From positions 350,001 through 414,000 of the forward strand of contig NZ_CP032125.1 of the NCBI RefSeq assembly GCF_003544895.1: a DNA stretch of 64,000 bases. Reading direction: 5' to 3'. Shown one piece after another: positions 11,164 through 18,602 of the stretch. A program made the position numbers and the translations under genes. How positions within the stretch are numbered: the first letter of the stretch is position 1; every line of letters starts with the position of its first letter. This DNA is from Profundibacter amoris (lineage in GTDB: Bacteria; Pseudomonadota; Alphaproteobacteria; Rhodobacterales; Rhodobacteraceae). The notes under the pieces are model-generated. The model did no database searches and had not been told where the DNA came from. It worked only from the letters and a program-made list of their open reading frames with translations.

Positions 11164-11583
11164 CTAACTATTGTGACCTCCGCGCCCGCCTCCGTGACCG
11201 CCGCCACCATGACCGCCACCGTTGTCGTCGCCACTGCCACCGTTGTGGCCGCCCCGGCCGCCATGATCATCTCTGCGGTCATGGTTGGGGCCATCATCCG
11301 CTCCGCGACCGCGACGGTCATGATTAGGGCCGTCATCCGCACCGCGACTGCGGCGGATGTGGTTAGGTCCATCATCTGCCCCGCGACTGCGGCGGATATG
11401 GTTCGGGCCGTCATCCGTGCCGCGCCCCCGCCTTGCAACGTCAAAGGAATTGTCCAGAACATCTGCTACGGCAGCAATCCCTGATGGCAAATTCGGAAAG
11501 GATAGGGCAGCCTGCATTTTTGCGGGGGCCGAAACAAGACCAAAGGCCTGAGCGGTTACCCCTAGATATAATGTCGGTTTCAT
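11164..11583 (-). CDS. Exported His/Gly/Asp-rich tandem-repeat protein
   Basis: A 139-residue protein, started at the ATG at 11583 that follows AGGAGAAGCAAA. The first 24 residues (MKPTLYLGVTAQAFGLVSAP) look like a signal peptide. Residues 51-102 are four tandem copies of a 13-residue unit RRSRGADDGPNHI, and the rest is almost only Gly, His, Asp, Asn and Arg (GGSGDDNGGGHGGGGHGGGR). The composition suggests an unstructured, possibly metal- or phosphate-binding secreted protein; that is inference. It lies 124 bases downstream of the VTC-domain gene on the same strand. A long frame on the opposite strand is only its mirror. Confidence 0.65.
   Translation of the reverse strand: MKPTLYLGVTAQAFGLVSAPAKMQAALSFPNLPSGIAAVADVLDNSFDVARRGRGTDDGPNHIRRSRGADDGPNHIRRSRGADDGPNHDRRGRGADDGPNHDRRDDHGGRGGHNGGSGDDNGGGHGGGGHGGGRGGHNS
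11278..11433 (-). repeat. Four tandem 39-bp coding repeats
   Basis: Residues 51-102 of the secreted protein are encoded by four directly adjacent 39-bp units, each giving RR[SG]RG[AT]DDGPNH[ID]. The copies differ by a few bases, mainly at the S/G, T/A and I/D positions. Such arrays often change copy number by slipped replication. Confidence 0.9.
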
Positions 11584-11707
11584 TTTGCTTCTCCTGTGTT
11601 TGTTTGTCGTAACTCTAATTTTCCGTTTGGCGGGGTTTTCAGGCACCGACCTTGGGCGCGTAATTGTGCGGCAATTGTCTGATCGGCTTTGGGACCAAAG
11701 TCCGACC

Positions 11708-12535
11708 CTAGGCCGCGATTTGGATGATACGATCGGCGAAAACGCCACTGTCGCCCACAAGCCCCAGTTTTTTCATTGTCGGCAGAAAGCGGTTGTAGCG
11801 GCTGACTTCGCCCATCACGGCCATTCCAACACAGTATTTAGAGCACCGTTTGGTCGGGCGTGCATTAACCTGCCTTAGGCATTTGTCGGCATACCCCCGT
11901 CCCAGCCGGGACTTGGTTTCAACAATGAAAACATCTGTGCCGGCGCTAAAGAATTTTTCAGCCGCCCAGAATTGCAGATCGGTATCGATTGTCATCCGTT
12001 CGCCGCCGTCTTTGGCCACAAGGGTGATCCGTCGGTAGCGGATATCCAGCACGCGCTTCAGGTCATATTCAAACGGTTTGCCATAATGTCCGGTGTAGGT
12101 TGAGCGGGCGAAATGGTATGCGTCATCCGAAAGCGTTTCGATGCTGTGCGCATCCTGTTCTTTGCGGTGTTTCACGGTCATGCCGCGTTTGCCTTTTACT
12201 TTGACCTCGAGAAAACAAAGGCCGGCATCGACATAGCGCCGAATGCGCACCTTGAACCCTTTGCGCAGACCCTGATGGTGTTCGTAATAGGCGCTGCGCT
12301 GCGCATCGTCGAAATAGCGCGTGTCATAGGTAAAGGCGCGTTTGTGGTCGATATCCAGCACATCGAAATACCGGCCCAGATCGGGAATGGCCCGGTGCAG
12401 CGAATCGCGCCGAACGACGTATTTATTATCGATGCGGGACAGCATTCCGGCCTTGGCGCTCAATTGAGCAAGGGTGACTGGCTCAAAGCTGAGAACCAGC
12501 CGGTCAAGGTTCAGGTCGGGGTTATACATGTTCAT
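11708..12535 (-). CDS. VTC-domain (polyphosphate polymerase-type) protein
   Basis: A 275-residue protein with a complete VTC domain (PF09359), the triphosphate-tunnel fold of yeast Vtc4 polyphosphate polymerase. Basic and acidic tunnel positions are visible as RIDNKYVV, YDTRYFD, KVRIRRYVDAGLCFLEVKVK, GMTVKHRKEQ, ERMTIDTDLQF and VFIVETKSRLGRGY. AGGAG lies seven bases before the ATG at 12535. It lies ten bases after the DUF4956 membrane gene, an association known from other bacteria. The usual CotH partner is absent here. A role in phosphate-polymer synthesis is likely by family, but the bacterial product is not settled. Confidence 0.85.
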   Translation of the reverse strand: MNMYNPDLNLDRLVLSFEPVTLAQLSAKAGMLSRIDNKYVVRRDSLHRAIPDLGRYFDVLDIDHKRAFTYDTRYFDDAQRSAYYEHHQGLRKGFKVRIRRYVDAGLCFLEVKVKGKRGMTVKHRKEQDAHSIETLSDDAYHFARSTYTGHYGKPFEYDLKRVLDIRYRRITLVAKDGGERMTIDTDLQFWAAEKFFSAGTDVFIVETKSRLGRGYADKCLRQVNARPTKRCSKYCVGMAVMGEVSRYNRFLPTMKKLGLVGDSGVFADRIIQIAA

Positions 12536-12545
12536 AATCTTGCTC

Positions 12546-13127
12546 CTATCCACGGTAAAAGATATTGATGCGGGCCAGATCATTGACGTAGTTCAGTTCG
12601 ACAATCTGGAAATTCATCACCTCGACGCCCAATCGCTCGGACAGTTCGACGCGCATTTTTTCGGGGTTCGACAGGGCGTGCGGGTCAATCCTGTCCAGTG
12701 TTATTTTCGCGCTGCTGGCTGATTGCAGGATCTTCGGATGGTCCAGCACCCAGGCGCTGGCCAACACAAAGGTGACAATAATCAGGACAAAGACCAATCC
12801 GGTGCCCAGCACCGAACAAATCACTGCAATGGCAATCGCGCCAAAGAAATAGGCGATTTCGATCTTTTCAATCTGTTCGGAACGCAGACTGAATAGCGCC
12901 AGAATTGCAAACAGGCCAAATCCGGCGGCGATACTGAATTCGACACTGGAAAGAATGGTAAGTACCGAGAACGCAAAGATGTTGAACATCGACGCGGTGG
13001 TGGCCAGAACCTTGTCGCTGTAGCGGCGGTAATACATGCCGAAAATCAGCGTGGTGATTGCGACAATATCAATTGCAAACCTCGCAACGAGCTCCCAAAT
13101 CGGGTTGGTAAAATCAATATCAGGCAC
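12546..13127 (-). CDS. DUF4956-family membrane protein
   Basis: A 193-residue inner-membrane protein with about four hydrophobic segments between residues 15 and 125 (for example IDIVAITTLIFGMYY, AAGFGLFAILALFSLRSEQI, IAIAVICSVLGTGLVFVLII) and a soluble C-terminal domain of 65 residues. The SLRSEQIEKIEIAYFFGAIA stretch is characteristic of DUF4956. It starts with GTG at 13127 after AAAGGA. It is the first gene of the minus-strand pair with the VTC protein; by genomic association it probably anchors or serves the polymer-making enzyme. Biochemical function is unknown. Confidence 0.82.
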   Translation of the reverse strand: MPDIDFTNPIWELVARFAIDIVAITTLIFGMYYRRYSDKVLATTASMFNIFAFSVLTILSSVEFSIAAGFGLFAILALFSLRSEQIEKIEIAYFFGAIAIAVICSVLGTGLVFVLIIVTFVLASAWVLDHPKILQSASSAKITLDRIDPHALSNPEKMRVELSERLGVEVMNFQIVELNYVNDLARINIFYRG

Positions 13128-13437
13128 GGTATATTCCTTTTAATAATTACGCCAAGGTCTCGGTAAGTTGGAATTAAACTGTCATTATTAACGCTCCTGC
13201 GCCTCAGACATGGGTCGGGCGACCGTTCAGACTTATGGCTGACGGTATTTGCCGTATCAGGCTAGTTTGAGCTGCGCGCGATGGCGGTTCTTGTAACAAC
13301 CACTTGCTTGTGACGTCGACCTTCTAAATTCAGGCAATTCTAATCGGGGATTTGTTACCAAGCCCAACAAAAAGCGGCCCTGCCATGGTGACAGAACCGC
13401 TTGTTACTAGGGTCGGGAAAAATGGGTAAGAACTCTA
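13128..13437. other. Gene-free region with a weak terminator-like hairpin
   Basis: This 310-base stretch lies between two minus-strand genes. A hairpin with arms AAGCGG/CCGCTT and an inner CTG/CAG pair spans 13372-13402, just downstream of the ligase gene at 13438, and may end its transcript. The remainder should hold the promoter of the DUF4956-VTC pair; I see no convincing box and no small gene. Confidence 0.4.
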
Positions 13438-15060
13438 TTACCCATCCATCAACACATTGCCGAATTGTTCGCGCAGCTTGATTTTCAGCACTTTTCCAGT
13501 CCCGCCAATGGGCAGTTCCTCTACAAAAATCACCTTGTCAGGCACCTGCCAGTGGGCGATTTTCCCGTCGTAAAAGGCGCGAAGCTCATCCTCGGTTGGA
13601 TCTGCCCCCTCGGCTTTAACTACAATCAGAACAGGCCGTTCCGCCCATTTTTCATGGGCCGCCGCAATGGCTGCCGCATTGGCAACCCCGGGGTGGGCAA
13701 TGGCGATGTTTTCAAGTTCGACCGTGGAAATCCATTCACCGCCGGATTTGATTATATCCTTTGAGCGATCGCGAATTATCATATAGCCGTCAGGATCAAT
13801 GGTCGCCACATCACCGGTATCAAACCAGCCGTCAATTGTGGTCGCCGTGGTATCGGCTTTGAAATAGGTATCAACAATCCAGTGCCCGCGGATCTGCAAT
13901 TCACCTTGGGCTTCGCCGTCTTCGGGCAACACATGGCCCGCCTCGTCAACGATGCGCAGTTCAACACCATATGGCGGGCGCCCTTGGCCAAGGCCGATTT
14001 TCTCTTGCTCGGATTCATGCAAGGCGCTGTGTTTTTGCAGCGGGCTGTTTACGGTTCCCAGCGGGCTGGTTTCGGTCATGCCCCAGGCGTGGATCAGTTT
14101 CACACCGTATTTATCGCGGAAGGTCGGGATCATTGACGGCGGCAAGGCTGAGCCACCAACCACCGTGCGGGTCAGGCTTTCGGCTTTGCTGCCAACCTCT
14201 TCCAAAGCGGCCAGAAGCCCCATCCAGATGGTCGGCACACCCAATGCCAGCGTGACCTGTTCACCGTCAATCAGTTTAACCAGACTTGGCCCGTCCATAC
14301 CGGGCCCCGGCAAGGCAAGCTTGCACCCGGTTGCGGCGGCAATATAGGGTACGCCCCATGCATTGACGTGAAACATCGGCACAACCGGCATCACGACATC
14401 TGCAGCCGATATGCCCACCCCATCAGGCTGGTTGCCCCCGAGTGAGTGCAGAACAGTCGAGCGATGTGTATATAAAACCCCCTTGGGGTGGCCGGTTGTC
14501 CCGGATGTATAGCACAGGCTGGAGGGGGTGTTTTCATCCAGCTGGGGCCATTCATAACCGTCATCACCTGTCTCGATCAACTCGTCATAAAACAAAAGCC
14601 CCTCGACCATATCGGCCGCTTCGTCATCGCGTGGCCCCATCAGAACATAGGCTTTGACCGTCGGGAGTTTTTCTCGCAGATTGGCCGCGATTGGCAGAAA
14701 GGTTTTGTCCAAAAACAAAACCTGATCTTCGGCGTGGTTGATGATGTAGACCAGTTGTTCGGGAAACAGGCGCGGATTGATGGTGTGGCACACCATGCCG
14801 CCCCCTGCCACGCCAAAATAGATTTCAAGGTGGCGGCGATTGTTCCATGCGATGGTCGCACAACGCTCGCCAGCCTGAACGCCCCGCTTGCCAAGTGCCG
14901 AGGCCAGCTTGCGCGAATTAGGGGCAACTTCGCCCCACGAGGAACGATCAAGGCTGCCTGTGGTTTCAACCGAGACAACCTCACTACTACTGTGATAACG
15001 CGCGGCGTGATCAATAAGAGAGCTAACAAGCAGGGATTGGGTCATCATAGGTTGGGTCAT
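13438..15060 (-). CDS. dmdB: Acyl-CoA ligase, DmdB-like (methylmercaptopropionyl-CoA ligase)
   Basis: A 540-residue AMP-forming acyl-CoA synthetase. The P-loop YTSGTTGHPKG is at about 184-194, followed by THRSTVLHS; later come MFHVNAWGVPY, AWGMTETSPLGT, the ATP/adenylate motif GWFDTGDVATIDPDGYM, RSKDIIKSGGEWIS and the C-terminal catalytic Lys in GTGKVLK. Throughout it resembles roseobacter DmdB, which activates 3-methylmercaptopropionate in DMSP demethylation (for example AWNNRRHLEIY, HTINPRLFPEQLVYI). No dmdC or dmdD is adjacent, so a broader medium-chain ligase role remains possible. The start at 15060 has AAGGA nine bases upstream. Confidence 0.85.
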   Translation of the reverse strand: MTQPMMTQSLLVSSLIDHAARYHSSSEVVSVETTGSLDRSSWGEVAPNSRKLASALGKRGVQAGERCATIAWNNRRHLEIYFGVAGGGMVCHTINPRLFPEQLVYIINHAEDQVLFLDKTFLPIAANLREKLPTVKAYVLMGPRDDEAADMVEGLLFYDELIETGDDGYEWPQLDENTPSSLCYTSGTTGHPKGVLYTHRSTVLHSLGGNQPDGVGISAADVVMPVVPMFHVNAWGVPYIAAATGCKLALPGPGMDGPSLVKLIDGEQVTLALGVPTIWMGLLAALEEVGSKAESLTRTVVGGSALPPSMIPTFRDKYGVKLIHAWGMTETSPLGTVNSPLQKHSALHESEQEKIGLGQGRPPYGVELRIVDEAGHVLPEDGEAQGELQIRGHWIVDTYFKADTTATTIDGWFDTGDVATIDPDGYMIIRDRSKDIIKSGGEWISTVELENIAIAHPGVANAAAIAAAHEKWAERPVLIVVKAEGADPTEDELRAFYDGKIAHWQVPDKVIFVEELPIGGTGKVLKIKLREQFGNVLMDG

Positions 15061-15397
15061 GGTGTTATCCTTGTCTGTGGGCGTGGGTCCGCACTGACTA
15101 GCAGTGCGGGTATGCCTGTGTTCACTTGTAAATATCCCGGATCTATAGCACAGCCATTGAAATGGTAAAAAGAGATCAGGAGTATTTTCAAGCGTACACA
15201 TACAAACGTGGCGGTGGGATAATTTTATGCACCTGGGATCACCAATTTGACAATCTAAAGGCAGATCAGACCAGAGTGGGCTGTCCGCGGACCGGCGGTC
15301 AATCAACCATTCCGGCGGGCACAGCTGTCTGTGATCAGTATTTTGATGTAGAAATTATCATTTGGTCATCGTGCTACATTGGATAATGGGCCTCTGG
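15061..15397. other. Intergenic region between Cu ATPase and DmdB-like gene
   Basis: These 337 bases lie downstream of the Cu-ATPase operon's neighbour and upstream of the DmdB-like gene, both on the minus strand. It holds the leader hairpin listed separately and must contain the ligase promoter. Short frames have no ribosome binding site. Nothing else is recognisable. Confidence 0.4.
15089..15109 (-). promoter_or_regulatory. Perfect hairpin in the leader of the DmdB-like gene
   Basis: Eight-base perfect arms CCGCACTG and CAGTGCGG enclose a five-base loop, 29 to 49 bases upstream of the ATG. It would fold in the mRNA leader if transcription starts further upstream. No T-run follows, so a terminator is unlikely. 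A regulatory role is inference. Confidence 0.4.
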
Positions 15398-17875
15398 TTA
15401 AGTGACTTTTGCTCGTAATCGCATGGCATTAGATACGACCAATAGCGAACTAACCGACATACCAATTGCAGCGGCCCAAGGGGGGACGAAACCCATTGCA
15501 GCCGCAGGAACGGCTAACAGATTATACCCTGCCGCCCACAACAGGTTTTGCTTGATAATTCGCCCTGTCGCTGCTGACAGGGAAAACACATCCTTTAGGC
15601 TTGTAAAATCCGACCCCAAGATTACGAAATCACTGGATTGGCGGGCAAGTTCAGTCGCGCCGGAAAATGACACCGCTGCATCAGCAGCTGTCAGAACCGG
15701 AGCATCGTTAATACCATCCCCGATCATAACAACCCGCTCGCCAATTGATTGCTGTTCCCGCACCCAAGTCAGCTTGTCATCCGGTTTCAGACCGCCGATT
15801 GCCGTTTCAATACCAACCTTTATTGCCAGAATAAGGACGGATTCCGGATTGTCGCCACTTAGGATTGCAATATTTTCAATGCCCGACTGGCGCAGCTTTT
15901 GGATGCTGTCGTAAACATGATCGCGCAATTCGTCCTCAAATGCGAACATGGCTTTAGCCCCTGCGCCATTGGCCAAGGTGATCACACTACGCCCTGCTGA
16001 CAGCTGCGCGTCACGCCAGATTTTCCCATCCTGCGAAAGGGGGGCACGTCCGGTCAAGGCAAAGGCTTCCCCACCCAATCGCCATTTTCCGCCGTTTAGC
16101 TCTGCTTCAACACCCTGACCGGGGTAGTTCCGGATAGGCGGGGCTACTGAAGCATCCAGCTGCTGGTTAATTGCCTCGGATTTTAACGCATGTGCAAAAG
16201 GGTGTTCGGATTTCGCTTCCAGTTGTGCGGCGATGGCCAAAGCATCTATTTCGTTCATCTTGTCAGCTTGGAATTGCGCGGCCAACACAGGACGGCCTTT
16301 GGTCAGCGTTCCTGTTTTATCAAAGGCGATTGTGGTCGCTTTGGACAATGGTTCAAGTGCAGCCATACGCATCGGCAACACGTTCAGACGGGCAAACCGC
16401 CCGGCGGAAATTGACAATGCTACCGGCGTTGCCAAGGCCAATGCGCAGGGGCAAGTGACAATCAGAACAGCGATTAAACTGGGCAAAGCACGGGCTGAAT
16501 CATACCAAAGCCAGAACCCTAATGTAACCAAGGCGATCACCAGAACGGCCCCGACAAACCACGGTGCGATCCGGTCCGCAATTTGCGCATATTTGGGGCG
16601 CTGATTCAGGCCGCGGGCGATCATCTGGTGGATTTCCATCATGGTCGAGCTGTCAGAGGTGCGTGTCACTTCGATCTCTATTGGCTGATCAACATTACAG
16701 GCCCCCCCGACCACGGCATCCCCGCGATAGCGCAATACCGGAACTGCTTCGCCCGTCAGCAGGGATTCATCAAAGGTGCTGACCCTGGATAACAAGCGCC
16801 CATCAACAGGGACATTTTCACCCGGCAACAGGCGTAGGGTGTCACCAATATTCAAATCCAGCACGCTAACCTGTTCAACCCCGCCATCGGGCAAAACCCG
16901 CTGCGCGGTTCGGGGCAGAATTTTCAAGGTGGCATCCAGCGCATTGGCCGATTTCATCCGTCCGCGCAATTCCCATGTGCGAGCCAACAGCACGAAAAAC
17001 ACGAACATAACGATAGAGTCGAAATAGACATCACCATGACCAACAACTGTGGCCACCGCACTGCCAACCCACGCGGTCGACAGGCCCAGAACCACCGGAA
17101 CATCCATACCCAATTGTTTGTGCTTTAAATCGCGCCATGCCCCGCGAAAGAAATCCTGACCCGAATAGGCCATCACAATCGTCACCACCGCCAACATGAA
17201 CCAGCGGCCAAGGCTTTCAAACAACGGGTAGGTTCCGGTTTCATCCGGCCCGCCAATCCAGTAGCTGGCAATCTGGAAGGACACCACCGGCATCATTAGA
17301 AACCCAGCGAAAATCAGGCGCTCGATGCTGCGGTGTTTTTGTTCCCGTAACAATTGTTCGCGACGGGTTGGGTCAAACGGATGGGCGACAAATCCGATAT
17401 CTGCAACCGCCGCCAGTATAGTGCTTAGTTTCAACCGGTCAGGGGCCCATGTAACGCGCGCCTGATGGCTGTTGGCGTCAATCTGCACATCAATGATACC
17501 GTCAAGTTTGCGCAGGTGCTGTTCGTTCAGCCACAGGCACGCAGAACAACGGATCCCTTCAAGGATCAAGGATGCCTCGCGGTTCTCGCCGGCATTTCGC
17601 ACAAATGATTTCTGCACCTCGGGATGGTCATAGACGGTAAGGGGGGCATCAATCGCCGCGCTTTTTTCACCTGTATCTGCCGCATTCGGTTTGCCACGAT
17701 ACCGGTAAAAATCATCCAGACCGGACTCTACAATTGATTTCGCAACCGCCACACAACCGGGGCTGCAAAAATCGCGGGCCTGGCCCAGAACCTCGCTGTG
17801 AATATTGGTTTCTGGCGGAATGGTCAGGTTGCAGTGGTAACACTGTGCGCCGTGTTTTTCTGTCCCGTTTTTCAT
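15398..17875 (-). CDS. ccoI: CcoI/FixI-type copper-translocating P-type ATPase
   Basis: An 825-residue P1B ATPase that exports copper across the inner membrane for oxidase assembly. The N-terminal YHCNLTIPPETN and the cysteine pairs after it are the CcoI hallmark. The HMA-like metal motif CSAC is at 110-113, the actuator TGEA in SLLTGEAVPV near 374, the transport motif CPC at 475-477, the phosphorylated Asp D519 in DKTGTLTKG, and the hinge GDGINDAP in the C-terminal third. It is the last gene of the sulfide/oxidase operon, 15 bases after the cytochrome c gene. No ccoNOP genes are present, so here it probably supplies copper to the CuA and CuB sites of the ba3-type oxidase. Confidence 0.9.
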   Translation of the reverse strand: MKNGTEKHGAQCYHCNLTIPPETNIHSEVLGQARDFCSPGCVAVAKSIVESGLDDFYRYRGKPNAADTGEKSAAIDAPLTVYDHPEVQKSFVRNAGENREASLILEGIRCSACLWLNEQHLRKLDGIIDVQIDANSHQARVTWAPDRLKLSTILAAVADIGFVAHPFDPTRREQLLREQKHRSIERLIFAGFLMMPVVSFQIASYWIGGPDETGTYPLFESLGRWFMLAVVTIVMAYSGQDFFRGAWRDLKHKQLGMDVPVVLGLSTAWVGSAVATVVGHGDVYFDSIVMFVFFVLLARTWELRGRMKSANALDATLKILPRTAQRVLPDGGVEQVSVLDLNIGDTLRLLPGENVPVDGRLLSRVSTFDESLLTGEAVPVLRYRGDAVVGGACNVDQPIEIEVTRTSDSSTMMEIHQMIARGLNQRPKYAQIADRIAPWFVGAVLVIALVTLGFWLWYDSARALPSLIAVLIVTCPCALALATPVALSISAGRFARLNVLPMRMAALEPLSKATTIAFDKTGTLTKGRPVLAAQFQADKMNEIDALAIAAQLEAKSEHPFAHALKSEAINQQLDASVAPPIRNYPGQGVEAELNGGKWRLGGEAFALTGRAPLSQDGKIWRDAQLSAGRSVITLANGAGAKAMFAFEDELRDHVYDSIQKLRQSGIENIAILSGDNPESVLILAIKVGIETAIGGLKPDDKLTWVREQQSIGERVVMIGDGINDAPVLTAADAAVSFSGATELARQSSDFVILGSDFTSLKDVFSLSAATGRIIKQNLLWAAGYNLLAVPAAAMGFVPPWAAAIGMSVSSLLVVSNAMRLRAKVT

Positions 17876-17890
17876 ATCCGGCGGGCCAAT

Positions 17891-18601
17891 CTATTCTTGA
17901 GCAACCGCGATACCTTTGCCGGCAAAATAATCGGCTAGACTTTCTATTTCCTCTTCGGTCAATGTTCCTGCAATCAGGCGCATGCGGGAATAGACATCGT
18001 TGCCGCGAAACCCCGCCTTAAAATCCATCATGCTGCGCATCAGAAATTCGGGGGACTGCCCTGCCAGTGCTGGAAAGTCGGGAAAACTGCCTTGGCCTTT
18101 GTTGCCGTGACAGACACTGCATGGCGGGATCAGCCGTGTTGGGTCACCCAGTAGATCCAGCGTTTCGGCAGCTTCTTGCACCGATGCAATGCGGGCAGGG
18201 GGAAGGGTGTATTGCGCGTAATAGCTGGCAATATCAGCCATATCCTGATCGCTCATTTCCGCGACGATATAGGCCATCAATTCGCCACGCTGTGTGCCGG
18301 ACAGTTTGTGTTCACGGTAATCGCGTAAAACCTTGAAGGTATATCCTGCTGTCTGCCCGGACAGACTGGGCCATGTGTCATTTGTAGAAACACCATTGTC
18401 ACCGTGACAAGTCACACATTCAAGTTTGGTGTTGAGCATTGCCCCGCGTTCAGGATCACCGCTGCGCAACAAATTCAGGGTTTCTATGGTCCAGGCCACA
18501 TTGGTTGATGGGCCAGAGCTTTGCTCTGCGACAGCCGGCGCAAGGGCCGCAGAAAAAAGCAGGATGGAGGTAAGAATGGCAGAGCGTTGGAAATACTTCA
18601 T
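17891..18601 (-). CDS. Dihaem cytochrome c (c4-like)
   Basis: A 236-residue periplasmic electron carrier with a signal peptide (ILTSILLFSAALAPAVAEQ) and two class I haem c domains: CVTCH at 62-66 and CSVCH at 161-165. Each domain ends in a typical helix with DMADIASYYAQY or EIESLADYFAGKG, the c4 pattern. The start at 18601 has GGAGA five bases upstream and lies one base from the stop of oxidase subunit I, which implies translational coupling. It probably passes electrons from flavocytochrome c or the quinol side to the CuA site. Confidence 0.9.
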   Translation of the reverse strand: MKYFQRSAILTSILLFSAALAPAVAEQSSGPSTNVAWTIETLNLLRSGDPERGAMLNTKLECVTCHGDNGVSTNDTWPSLSGQTAGYTFKVLRDYREHKLSGTQRGELMAYIVAEMSDQDMADIASYYAQYTLPPARIASVQEAAETLDLLGDPTRLIPPCSVCHGNKGQGSFPDFPALAGQSPEFLMRSMMDFKAGFRGNDVYSRMRLIAGTLTEEEIESLADYFAGKGIAVAQE

Positions 18602-18602
18602 A

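Noticed and set aside
10891-11484. A 197-codon plus-strand frame
   Set aside because: It runs antisense through the 39-bp repeats of the secreted protein; the Ala/Val-rich translation is only the reverse of Gly/His/Asp codons, and it has no supporting start.
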